DNA from: an uncultured Prevotella sp. | GTDB taxonomy: Bacteria; Bacteroidota; Bacteroidia; Bacteroidales; Bacteroidaceae | Assembly (NCBI GenBank): GCA_905234355.1 | Contig: CAJOHP010000096.1 | Coordinates: forward strand, 1 to 10,000 | Direction: 5' to 3' | DNA length: 10,000 bases | Shown: in pieces, positions 1-7,298 of the stretch | How positions within the stretch are numbered: position 1 is the first letter of the stretch | How the letters are laid out: every line of letters starts with the position of its first letter | Position numbers and translations under genes: made by a program | The notes under the pieces: generated by a model | Seen by the model: the letters and a program-made list of their open reading frames with translations, nothing else | What the model was told of the DNA's origin: nothing | The model's database searches: none

Positions 1-3000
1 CTCTGCATGCTCCTCGTCATCCGGTGCGGTCAGCGTGGTGGAGTATTCCAGTCCGGCCACGGTGACGCTGGCCTCGTCGGTGATGACGTAGTCGCCGCCC
101 TTCTGGATGATGTTGATGCTATAGAGGTAAGCCTGGGTGGGGTTCTCTATCGTGAGCTTCACCTTGGCCTTGCTGTACTCCTTGCCGCTGAAGTCGAAGG
201 TGTACTCCTTCCATGTGCTCTCTTCCGGAGTGACGGTCACGGTCTGGTCGGCCACGGTGTTGTCGGCGTCGGCAGCGATGTCGATGATCTCACAGGTCAT
301 CGTGCCCATCCGTCCTGCAGCCCATACGGCAACATCCCTCACGGGGCCGCTGATGGCAAATCCCATGTCGGCGCGGTTGCTGATGCTCACCGTCTGCGCT
401 GTGCTGATGGCCAGGCAGCTCTGGCCGCTGTAGCTGCCCATGTCGAATGCGCTGGCCTGAGCTCCTGAGGCATGCCATGCGGTGCCCTCTTCGGTGATGA
501 GGTCGACGCCCTCATCCGAGGCGCGTCTTACGGGGCTGGTGCCCGAGCTGGGGCTTATCTTGCCGAAGGTGGCGTTGACGCCCTGCAGGCCGGAGGCAGC
601 CTCTATATTCAGGTTTTTCCAGAAGTTGGCCTTCTTGTAGGTGTTCACCGAGGTGGACGGCACGTAGACGGTGGCCGTGATGAGGTTGCCGGCATCGTCT
701 GCCTCGAAAGTCTCCTGCACTGCCTTTGGCACCAGCGGGGCGTTCACGTAGATGCTCTTCAGACTGGTGCAGCCCCTAAATATATCCTTGGTGAGCTCTT
801 TGATGCCGCGGCCTATCTTCACCGTGCGCAGATTCTTGCAGCTTTGGAAGGCCATCTGGTATAAGTACAGTTCGTTGTTGTCCTCTATGGATATGTTCCA
901 GAGGCTGCTGTAGGAGAAGGCATTGTCGGCGATGGTCTTGATGTGCTTAGGCACGCGGTACTCGTTCAGGTCGTCGCGATAGGCAAAGGCGGAGGTGCCG
1001 ATGCCGGTGACCGATGTCGGGATGACCGTGTTCTTGCAGGAGGTCCAGAGCCAGTTCATCTTCGTGTTGATGATGGCGTTGCAGTCTTCGCGCGAGTCGA
1101 AAGTGGGGTTGCCCTCTTCCACCACGATGCTCTGCAGCTGATTGCAGCCGAAGAACGGGTTGGTCTCCATCTCCTGCACTGTTTTAGGAATGGTGATGGA
1201 GGTCAGCGGGTTGTTGGCAAAGGCACCATATTCCAGTGTCGTGATGTTGGCGGGAATGTTGAAAGTGGTGAGACCCACGCCGTCGAAGGCCTGCGTACCG
1301 ATGGTGGTCACGCTGGTGGGGATTGTAGTCGTGATGCATCCAGCCACGATGGTGTTGTTTGCCGTTTCGATGATGGCGTTGCAGTTGTCGCGTGAGTCGT
1401 AGGTAGCGTTGCCACTCTTGACGCTCAAGTGTGTGCCCTTGAAGCCCTTGAATGCCCATGTCGAGATGTTGCTGACGCTGGTCGGTATCTCTACCGGCAT
1501 GTTGCTCTCGCGGAAGGCATACTGCTCGATGGTCGTCAGTCCCTCGTTCAGGGTGAGGCTCTGCAGCGTGGTGTTGTAGAAGGCGTCGCGCCGGATGACC
1601 GTAATGGCGCTGCCGGTGCCGCTACCGCATGTCACGGAGCTTATCTCCCCGTTGCTGTAGCCTGCGAAAGCATTGCTGCCGATGCCAGTGACAAAATACG
1701 TGATACCTTTATTGTCTAGAACTAATCTGGGGATGTTGATGTTGCCCGAATAGGCGTGGCTTGGATGGGGTGCCACCTCGGCGCTCCGGTCGATATAGTC
1801 CAGTGTGTAGTAGAGACCGTTGTACTCGCATGTAGTGGGGATGTCTTGGAAATCGACGTAGTCCACGTTGACGGGGTAGGCAGGCATCGTAAAGGTCCAG
1901 GCGCTTTCGTCGTAGATACTGCGAGAGACGATTACGCTATTGGTACCATTATCGTAATAGGAAACAGAAATATAGTTTACATACTTTCCTGCAGGAGGCG
2001 TGACGGTCAGACCCACGGTCTCGCCCTCGGCAGCTTCGGTCTTGTTGCTCTGCACATAGCTTGCATAGTAGCTGTCGATGGTGATGGGATATTTCTTCAC
2101 TGCCACGTTGAAGGGGAAGCAGGCGCGGACGTAATAAGAATTATAATCTTTATCTGTCGCATTTATCTCAAAGAAAGAGGCCACACCGTCAGAAAATGAT
2201 GCATAACTAACCCACTGTGACACTTCATTGTTGTATTCCATCTCCGTTTCAGTAGATGTCCAATAATCACCATAGTCTTTTAGCGTCGCCCCTTCGGCAG
2301 CGGTGAGCCAGCTGTTCAGCTGCGCGCTGCTAAACTGCAGTCCCTGTCCAGGATTGATGTCTTCAAGCATCAGCTTCCAGTCATCTTTTGTGGGCAGCTT
2401 CCATTTTGTGCCATTGAGGACAGGCTCGTGAGCGGCTGCAGCCAGCTTGGCTGCCGTAAAGCCCATCGCGTTTGGCTCGTCGTCAAAGGCGATGGCGAGG
2501 CCTGTCTGTTGTGCCAAGTCTACAAAGGCAATCATGCCGGCAGGTGTCTTTCCATAGTACCAGGCCTCAGACTGTGTGTCGTATAGGCTGCCGTCGGTAC
2601 ACACCACCTTGCCCAGGTCGGCTTCGGTGACCTCCAGGCTCATTGCTTCCGGCGCGGTGGAAGCTATCGGGAAACTGATGCAGGCACGTATAAGGATATC
2701 ATTTTCCTTATATAAAGTCGAAAAATCAAGCACCTTGTCGTTATCTTGGTCTTTCAGTACCCATGCGTTGTCGTTGTCAGATTCCGTTCCTGACCAGTAA
2801 TAATTCCTAAAAGAACTAACAGAAAGCTCTTCTAATCCGGCAGCCTGCAGCTTGGAATCCATTTCCGCGAAACTCAGTGAGGTGGTATTGTCGCTTACCA
2901 TCCCTGCTGCTCCACAGCCGATGAGCATCTGCTGCCATTGCTTCATGGTTGGTAAACTCCAAGACAGGTAGTCCTTTTCAAGAGTAAAGCTTCTGTTGCT

Positions 3001-3846
3001 TACCCATAATGCTATTGCCTCTCCTACATCATTCCAGCTAAAGTTTGTATAGGGGGTATATACATCCTCCCTTGCGATGGCAAGACCAGTCTTGCCATCA
3101 ACGTATGCAATCATGGCGACAGCTGTCTTACCAGCATTATCAGCATCGCTCCTTGTAGCGTAGATGCTGCCATCAGTACAAACCACCTTGCCGATGTCGG
3201 CATCGGTGACTTTGAGACCCTCTGTTATCTGCGCAGGCTCTTCCACATCGAACGAGAGGCAGGCACGAACCGACGCATCGCTTGTTGCTAACATTCTAGA
3301 AATTCCATCAGAAGATACATACTCAGCCAGATGTAAAGTCCCTGAACTCACTTCCGCATAATAATCTGAGGAGGACCAATAGTAGCCATTGAGTTCACTA
3401 TACCCCGCGGCTGTTAGTTTTGCGTTTATACCCGTAAGGTTTTGCGCGCCTCCGCAGCCGATGAGCATCTGGCTCCACTCGTCGATGGTGGGCAGTTTCC
3501 ATGTGGCATCTGCCACGGCCTTGTCTGCCGACCACGCTGTAACGACATCTGCAGCTTTATCCCATTGGAACTGACTTTTATAATATGTATAACCATTGCT
3601 TTCATAGACATAGGGAGCATCCTCAAGCGCTATGGCTAATCCCTCATGGTTCTGCTCATCCACGTATGCTATCATAGCCGCGGCGGTCTTGTCATAAGGT
3701 ACGTCGTTTTTTGTCTCGTAGATGCTGCCGTCGGTACACAGCACCTTTCCGATGTCGGCGGTGGTCATGGCGATGCCGCCGGCCTTTGCGCCCATGGCTA
3801 CTGTCAGCAGCAGGGCGACAAGATAAAGAAATCTGGTTTTTCTCAT
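1..3846 (-). CDS. BspA-like leucine-rich-repeat surface protein with three DUF1566-like units (partial, C-terminus off window)
   Basis: The frame is open for 1282 codons from the ATG at 3846 to the window edge, with no stop. Residues 1-22 form a signal peptide: MRK, a hydrophobic core, then AKA before GG. There is no lipobox cysteine. Three related units follow at about residues 28-200, 214-392 and 407-580. Each opens with GKV(L/V)CTDGS(I/L)Y, contains W(K/S)LPT and YW(S/T), and ends in (V/I)RAC. This is the pattern of DUF1566 (Lcl_C)/Fibrobacter paralogous-type domains. Residues 583-666 resemble an InlB B-repeat, with the signature WTFTMPAYPVNV. About 680-1085 is a BspA-type LRR region (IPTSV, IG..AF, DSR(D/E)(N/D)CNAII), closing with VYVPSTSVNTYKKANFWKNL. 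About 1110-1255 is beta-rich and unassigned. BspA relatives are exported adhesin-like proteins; ligand and anchoring cannot be judged here. The start is favoured because the signal peptide begins at it and an AT-rich leader precedes it. Confidence 0.9.
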   Translation of the reverse strand, partial: MRKTRFLYLVALLLTVAMGAKAGGIAMTTADIGKVLCTDGSIYETKNDVPYDKTAAAMIAYVDEQNHEGLAIALEDAPYVYESNGYTYYKSQFQWDKAADVVTAWSADKAVADATWKLPTIDEWSQMLIGCGGAQNLTGINAKLTAAGYSELNGYYWSSSDYYAEVSSGTLHLAEYVSSDGISRMLATSDASVRACLSFDVEEPAQITEGLKVTDADIGKVVCTDGSIYATRSDADNAGKTAVAMIAYVDGKTGLAIAREDVYTPYTNFSWNDVGEAIALWVSNRSFTLEKDYLSWSLPTMKQWQQMLIGCGAAGMVSDNTTSLSFAEMDSKLQAAGLEELSVSSFRNYYWSGTESDNDNAWVLKDQDNDKVLDFSTLYKENDILIRACISFPIASTAPEAMSLEVTEADLGKVVCTDGSLYDTQSEAWYYGKTPAGMIAFVDLAQQTGLAIAFDDEPNAMGFTAAKLAAAAHEPVLNGTKWKLPTKDDWKLMLEDINPGQGLQFSSAQLNSWLTAAEGATLKDYGDYWTSTETEMEYNNEVSQWVSYASFSDGVASFFEINATDKDYNSYYVRACFPFNVAVKKYPITIDSYYASYVQSNKTEAAEGETVGLTVTPPAGKYVNYISVSYYDNGTNSVIVSRSIYDESAWTFTMPAYPVNVDYVDFQDIPTTCEYNGLYYTLDYIDRSAEVAPHPSHAYSGNINIPRLVLDNKGITYFVTGIGSNAFAGYSNGEISSVTCGSGTGSAITVIRRDAFYNTTLQSLTLNEGLTTIEQYAFRESNMPVEIPTSVSNISTWAFKGFKGTHLSVKSGNATYDSRDNCNAIIETANNTIVAGCITTTIPTSVTTIGTQAFDGVGLTTFNIPANITTLEYGAFANNPLTSITIPKTVQEMETNPFFGCNQLQSIVVEEGNPTFDSREDCNAIINTKMNWLWTSCKNTVIPTSVTGIGTSAFAYRDDLNEYRVPKHIKTIADNAFSYSSLWNISIEDNNELYLYQMAFQSCKNLRTVKIGRGIKELTKDIFRGCTSLKSIYVNAPLVPKAVQETFEADDAGNLITATVYVPSTSVNTYKKANFWKNLNIEAASGLQGVNATFGKISPSSGTSPVRRASDEGVDLITEEGTAWHASGAQASAFDMGSYSGQSCLAISTAQTVSISNRADMGFAISGPVRDVAVWAAGRMGTMTCEIIDIAADADNTVADQTVTVTPEESTWKEYTFDFSGKEYSKAKVKLTIENPTQAYLYSINIIQKGGDYVITDEASVTVAGLEYSTTLTAPDDEEHAE
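1069..1385 (-). repeat. Duplicated LRR cassette marked by the DSRxxCNAII motif
   Basis: The top-strand 17-mer GATGATGGCGTTGCAGT occurs at 1069-1085 and again at 1369-1385, exactly 300 nt (100 codons) apart. In the protein the motifs are DSRDNCNAII (cysteine 822) and DSREDCNAII (cysteine 922). Each is followed about 20 residues later by TTIPTSVTTIG or TVIPTSVTGIG. This is a common arrangement in Bacteroidales BspA-like LRR proteins and reflects internal duplication. Only part of each 300-nt cassette is conserved at the nucleotide level. Confidence 0.7.
2107..3765 (-). repeat. Three tandem DUF1566-like coding units in the BspA-like gene
   Basis: The units lie at about 3765-3247, 3207-2671 and 2628-2107. 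They align by their opening cysteine (residues 37, 223, 416) and closing RAC cysteine (196, 389, 576), so each spans about 160-166 residues between the two. Units 1 and 2 also share a MLIGCG motif, whose DNA retains an identical 17-nt stretch (CAGCCGATGAGCATCTG, top strand) at 3455-3471 and 2915-2931. Unit 3 lacks the glycine-cysteine part of that motif, having MLEDI instead. The interiors are divergent, so these are old duplications and not a recent expansion. Confidence 0.8.
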
Positions 3847-3888
3847 AATTATTATTGTTTAGTTGTGATTTGATTTTTCTGCTATTTA

Positions 3889-3995
3889 GCACGGTTTATG
3901 ATTCAAAACTTTTTTATCTGCAAATTTACTCAAATAGGCCATTATCTTCATTGTCTATTTTGAACAAATTTTTGGATTTCCTTTACAAACCGTGC
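3889..3995. repeat. 9-nt inverted repeat (GCACGGTTT / AAACCGTGC) flanking the putative promoter
   Basis: Top strand: GCACGGTTT at 3889-3897 and its exact complement AAACCGTGC at 3987-3995, 89 nt apart. The putative -7 element lies between the arms. The same CCGTGCG core recurs in the terminator stem at 4150-4156, and ACCGTGCG(G)TTCT is shared between 3989-4000 and 4149-4160. Whether this is a binding site, a decayed duplication of terminator sequence or chance cannot be told from one sequence. Confidence 0.35.
3921..3928 (-). promoter_or_regulatory. Putative Bacteroidota -7 promoter element for the BspA-like gene
   Basis: On the minus strand this reads TAAATTTG, a full match to the Bacteroidota -7 consensus TAnnTTTG. 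It would place the transcription start near 3914 and give a leader of roughly 65-70 nt before the ATG at 3846. No TTTG element sits at the expected distance (about 19-21 nt) upstream, so the -33 half is weak or absent. The leader just before the ATG is A/T-rich and lacks a Shine-Dalgarno motif, as is common in this phylum. Confidence 0.45.
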
Positions 3996-4055
3996 GTTCT
4001 GTGCTCTTTCTTCGGGCCATGCAGATGCTCCGTGCTCTCTATGGCATCCTCTTCT

Positions 4056-4103
4056 TGTTTTTCTGTATGTCTCATTTTCCGTCTCGTGTTTTTCTGTTTG
4101 TCT
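4056..4103. repeat. Imperfect 17-nt direct repeat upstream of the BspA-like gene
   Basis: Top strand: TGTTTTTCTGTATGTCT at 4056-4072 and TGTTTTTCTGTTTGTCT at 4087-4103, with 16 of 17 identical and starts 31 nt apart (about three helical turns). The pair lies upstream of the BspA-like promoter and just downstream of the regulator gene's terminator. Such spacing would suit two protein-binding half-sites on the same DNA face. That is inference; low sequence complexity is an alternative explanation. Confidence 0.4.
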
Positions 4104-4122
4104 TATTAGGGTTCCTTGCTAT

Positions 4123-4159
4123 CTAAAAACCGCACGGCAGACTAGTCCACCGTGCGGTT
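4123..4159 (-). terminator. Intrinsic terminator of the TPR-AraC regulator gene
   Basis: On the minus strand AACCGCACGG (4159-4150) pairs perfectly over 10 bp with CCGTGCGGTT (4137-4128), leaving a 12-nt loop (4149-4138). The second arm runs directly into a U tract (TTTTTAGA, 4129-4122). It begins 43 nt past the stop codon of the gene ending at 4203 and separates that gene from the BspA-like gene. Confidence 0.85.
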
Positions 4160-4202
4160 CTTCCCAAATGTGATATGTAGTTGTGCTGTTCCTCCCCTCA
4201 AG

Positions 4203-5918
4203 TCAGGGGTTGGCGCTTTTGGCATACTGCATGGGCGTGACGCCGAAGAGTCGACTGAAGGTGCGCGAGAAGTGGGCCTGGTCGGCAAAGCCGCAGTGGA
4301 AAGCCACCTCGCCCACGGTGTGCTGCGGATAGGCGGCGAGCATGCGCTTGGCCTCGTCCATGCGTATGGTCAGGATATAGTTGGCCGGTGTCAGGTCGGT
4401 GCACTCCAGCATGCGTCGGCGCAGCTTCGAGGGTGTCATGCACAGTGCCGACGCCACGTGGCTGATGTCGGCCTGTCCCTGCGGCATGAGTCGCAGCACG
4501 GTCTGGTCCACCTGACAGAGAAATGCTTCGTTGGCCGCGTTGCGATAGGGTATCGTGTCGTCGGTCCCGCTGGCAGCCGTGTGGTCTGCACCGTCGGCTG
4601 TCGTGGCTGGTGCCTGGTGTCGGAGCTCCAGCTGGGCGAGCAGCTCCTTGATGAGTAGCTGCTGGTGCTTGCTGCTGCTGCTCTTGCGCCGTGCGTAGAA
4701 GACGAGCAGTCCCACCACTATTAATAATAAGGTGACGCCGCCCAGAAGCATCATGACCTGTCGCCGCTTGGCGCCCACCTGGTCCTGCAGCTCGTCGTTG
4801 TGCAGCTGCGCGTTGGCCTGGCTGAGCTCTCGGCTCAGGTCGGCCTGGAAGATGGAGTCGTGCAGCTGTGTGTAGCGCTGCAGGGCGGCCATGGCCTGTG
4901 TGCTGTCTACGTGTAGCAGCGCTTTGTATAGCTCGTTCATGTCGGCACAGGCCTCGCGCACGTTGCCCACCTGCTCGTTGATGGCGGCACTGCGTCGCAG
5001 CAGTGCCACGGCCTCCTCGTAGCGTCCGAGATCTACGAGGTTGTAGGCCTTGTATCCCAGGCATAGAGCCAGCAGGTTGCGGTCGGGCGTGGGCATGGCC
5101 TCCATGATGTCTATGGCCTGCTGTGCCGTCTTGGCGCCCAGCTCGAAGCTGTCGGAGCGGTTGTAGCAGTAGCTCAGCTGCGAGAGGTGGTTGGCCACGC
5201 CCTCACTGAAGCCCATGGCGCGTGCCGCCTCTACGGCGCGCTTGCCGTAGGCTATGGCCCGTCGGGTGTCGCCGGCCTGTGCGTAGACGTCGCAGGCTAT
5301 GCCCAGCGTGTTGTGGGTGTTGCCGTTGGTGCCCTGCCGGTCGTTGGTCTCGACGGCCTTCTCCACAAACCATTTCGCATCGTCGTACTGCTCGGTGTTC
5401 AGGTTGACGATGGCGAGGTAGAGATAGGCGCGTGAGAGCTGCATGAGGTTGCCTGCCTGCTGACTGGCCTCCACGGCCTGTCGCTCGGTCTTGATGGCCT
5501 CGGGGCTCTGTCCTGTCTTGTGCAGGGTGTAGCCCAGGTCGCAGAGCAGGGTGGCGTAGACCTGTGGGTGACGGTCCTTGGCCAGCGGCAGTGCGCGGCG
5601 GCAGTAGCCCACGCACTCGGCATAGTAGGCATAGTTGTAGTAGAAGCACTCGGTGGCGAACCATACGGCCAGGTCGAGCGAGTCGGAAGGGAGCCCCGCC
5701 TCATATCGGGGCGGCTCTTCGTGGAAGACGTCGTACTCCTCGAAGATGTCCATGAGCGCCCTGCCCCGTTCATACTTCGCTTTTTCCGGTGCTTTCTGGT
5801 AAAGGGCCAGCAGCGAGTCGACTGTGCTGATGACGTCGGCCCTTCCTTCAGAGGGGACGAGCAGGGCCGCTGTTGCGAGCAGGACGGCCAGGCGCAGTGT
5901 GCTGTGGTGTGGTCGCAT
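4203..5918 (-). CDS. TPR-repeat transmembrane regulator with C-terminal AraC-type HTH domain
   Basis: This 571-residue protein appears to be a membrane-spanning one-component transcription regulator. Residues 8-22 are hydrophobic and act as a signal sequence or anchor, ending near GRADVI. About 95-355 is a run of paired helices with TPR character (for example DLGYTLHKTGQSPEAI and NLVDLGRYEEAVALLRR). About 356-386 is a polar, probably coiled linker. Residues 387-408 are a clear membrane helix ending in ARRK, which places the C-terminus in the cytoplasm. Residues 463-567 are an AraC/XylS HTH domain with RMDEAKRML, VGEVAFHCGFADQAHFSRTF and FGVTPMQY. Unlike hybrid two-component systems of Bacteroides, it has no kinase, phosphoacceptor or receiver domain, so sensing probably passes directly from the periplasmic TPR part. 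It starts 49 bp after folC and ends at a terminator. Its ligand and targets are unknown; the neighbouring BspA-like gene is one candidate target. Confidence 0.88.
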   Translation of the reverse strand: MRPHHSTLRLAVLLATAALLVPSEGRADVISTVDSLLALYQKAPEKAKYERGRALMDIFEEYDVFHEEPPRYEAGLPSDSLDLAVWFATECFYYNYAYYAECVGYCRRALPLAKDRHPQVYATLLCDLGYTLHKTGQSPEAIKTERQAVEASQQAGNLMQLSRAYLYLAIVNLNTEQYDDAKWFVEKAVETNDRQGTNGNTHNTLGIACDVYAQAGDTRRAIAYGKRAVEAARAMGFSEGVANHLSQLSYCYNRSDSFELGAKTAQQAIDIMEAMPTPDRNLLALCLGYKAYNLVDLGRYEEAVALLRRSAAINEQVGNVREACADMNELYKALLHVDSTQAMAALQRYTQLHDSIFQADLSRELSQANAQLHNDELQDQVGAKRRQVMMLLGGVTLLLIVVGLLVFYARRKSSSSKHQQLLIKELLAQLELRHQAPATTADGADHTAASGTDDTIPYRNAANEAFLCQVDQTVLRLMPQGQADISHVASALCMTPSKLRRRMLECTDLTPANYILTIRMDEAKRMLAAYPQHTVGEVAFHCGFADQAHFSRTFSRLFGVTPMQYAKSANP

Positions 5919-5967
5919 GGGTGTCGGTTTTTAGTTTTTGTCAGTCGGTTGCTTCCTTTTATCTCTG

Positions 5968-7281
5968 CTAAACGCAGTTTTTCAGGAAGTCGGCCACGAC
6001 GTAGGTGCTGCCTCCCACGAAGATGAGGTCGTCGGCGGAGGCGTTTCTCACTGCGGCGTCGTAGGCCTCGGCCACGGTGGGGTAGGCCTGTCCTGTGAGT
6101 CCGAACTGGTCGCCGAATATCTTGAGCGAGGTCTCGGGCAGGGCGCGCTTGGTGCTTCCCTTAGTATAATAATAGGTGGCATCCTTTGGCAGCAGGTTCA
6201 TGATGCCATAGACGTCTTTGTCCTCGACCACGCCGAAGACGATGTGCTTCTGCCTGCACTTCGTCTCGCTGATCTGCTTGCTCAGATACTGCCATCCGCC
6301 CACGTTGTGTCCGGTGTCGCAGACGACGAGGGGTCGCTCCCTGACCGTCTGCCAGCGGCCCATGAGTCCGGTGAGCGTTGTCACGTGTAGGAAGGCATAG
6401 TCCATCTCGGCCTTTATCTTCCGGTTGTTCTCCGGGTCTATGCAGTCGCACAGGTAGCCCATGTGCACCAGCTGATACATGGCGGTGACGATGGTGCGTG
6501 TGTTCTGCAGCTGATAGGCGCCGCGCAGCTCGCCGGTGAAGTCGCCCAGCGTGCGTGCCTTGTAGTGCAGGCCCTCGGTGCAGGGCTCGGCCGCGACGAT
6601 CTCGTCCAGGTCCTCGGCGTAGATGATGGGGGCCTTCGCCTCCTTGGCCGCTGCGTCGAAGACGGCGCGCGTCTCGGGTGTGGCCTCGCCGATGATGACG
6701 GGTATGCCGGTCTTGATGATGCCGGCCTTCTCGCGGGCTATCTGCTCGAGTGTGTTGCCGAGCATCTGGGTGTGGTCGAGCGAGATGTTGGTGATGATGC
6801 TCAGCACGGGCGAGATGATGTTGGTGCAGTCCAGTCGTCCGCCCAGTCCCACCTCGACGACGGCGATGTCGATGTCGGCGTCGCTGAAGTACTTGAAGGC
6901 CATGGCCGTGGCGAGCTCGAAGAACGAGGGGTTGATGGAGTCGATGAAGTCCTTGTTGTCGTCGATGAAGGTGGTCACGTAGTCCTCGCTGATGGGCTGT
7001 CCGTTGACGCGTATGCGCTCGCTGAAGTCCTTGAGGTGTGGCGAGGTGTAGAGTCCCACGCGATAGCCGAACACCTGCAGCAGTGCCGCGATGGTGTGCG
7101 ACACCGACCCCTTGCCGTTGGTGCCCGCCACGTGTATGCAGCGGTAGTGCTCGTGCGGGTGGCCGAAGTGCTCGTCGAGGGCAAGCGTGTTGGCCAGTCC
7201 CTCTTTGTAGCCCGTGGGGCCTTGCTTCTCGTAGTTGGCTGTCTTGTTGAACAGATAGTCGGTCGCTTCTTTGTAGGTCAT
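5968..7281 (-). CDS. folC: Bifunctional folylpolyglutamate synthase / dihydrofolate synthase
   Basis: FolC adds glutamate to dihydropteroate and/or extends the glutamate tail of folates, using ATP, in the cytoplasm. The 437-residue length is normal. A P-loop (AGTNGKGS) lies at residues 52-59, followed by LYTSPHL at 78-83. VEVGLGGRLDCTN (142-154) and SLDHTQMLG (167-175) carry metal- and substrate-binding residues. IAREKAGIIK (181-190) contains the lysine that is carbamylated in characterised members. The C-terminal Mur-ligase-type domain contains VVCDTGHNVGG, a variant of the more usual DGAHN motif, and the protein ends with FVGGSTYVVADFL. The start is 17 bp after the dnaJ stop, so the two are probably co-transcribed. 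Which of the two activities dominates cannot be read from the sequence. Confidence 0.95.
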   Translation of the reverse strand: MTYKEATDYLFNKTANYEKQGPTGYKEGLANTLALDEHFGHPHEHYRCIHVAGTNGKGSVSHTIAALLQVFGYRVGLYTSPHLKDFSERIRVNGQPISEDYVTTFIDDNKDFIDSINPSFFELATAMAFKYFSDADIDIAVVEVGLGGRLDCTNIISPVLSIITNISLDHTQMLGNTLEQIAREKAGIIKTGIPVIIGEATPETRAVFDAAAKEAKAPIIYAEDLDEIVAAEPCTEGLHYKARTLGDFTGELRGAYQLQNTRTIVTAMYQLVHMGYLCDCIDPENNRKIKAEMDYAFLHVTTLTGLMGRWQTVRERPLVVCDTGHNVGGWQYLSKQISETKCRQKHIVFGVVEDKDVYGIMNLLPKDATYYYTKGSTKRALPETSLKIFGDQFGLTGQAYPTVAEAYDAAVRNASADDLIFVGGSTYVVADFLKNCV

Positions 7282-7298
7282 GGTTCTGGTTTTCGGAA

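Larger units (their letters stand above)
3847..4202. other. 356-bp AT-rich intergenic region between the TPR-AraC gene and the BspA-like gene
   Basis: This stretch holds the terminator of the upstream regulator gene (4123-4159), a 17-nt imperfect direct repeat (4056-4103), a distant 9-nt inverted repeat (3889-3995) and a probable promoter element for the BspA-like gene (3921-3928). It is clearly richer in A and T than the genes on either side. A 30-codon minus-strand frame (4075-3983, beginning MRHTEKQEEDAIES) is open but has no support beyond that. A longer plus-strand frame (3855-4109) starts at TTG, has no ribosome binding site and reads like non-coding AT-rich sequence, so I do not call it. 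Confidence 0.7.

Noticed and set aside
7..2199. Series of long plus-strand frames opposite the BspA-like gene
   Set aside because: The minus strand encodes a coherent signal-peptide and LRR protein through the whole stretch; the plus-strand frames have no recognisable domains.
3855..4109. 84-codon plus-strand frame in the intergenic region, Phe/Leu/Cys/Ser-rich
   Set aside because: It starts at TTG, has no ribosome binding site, overlaps the minus-strand promoter and repeats, and looks like translated T-rich spacer.
4198..5064. 288-codon minus-strand frame overlapping the TPR-AraC gene
   Set aside because: It lies inside the regulator gene in another frame and gives a low-complexity Arg/Gln/Ala/His-rich product. 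High GC content explains the absence of stops.
5919..5967. Promoter or operator between folC and the TPR-AraC gene (AACCGAC occurs twice)
   Set aside because: A 7-nt direct repeat alone is not enough, and no TAnnTTTG element is present.
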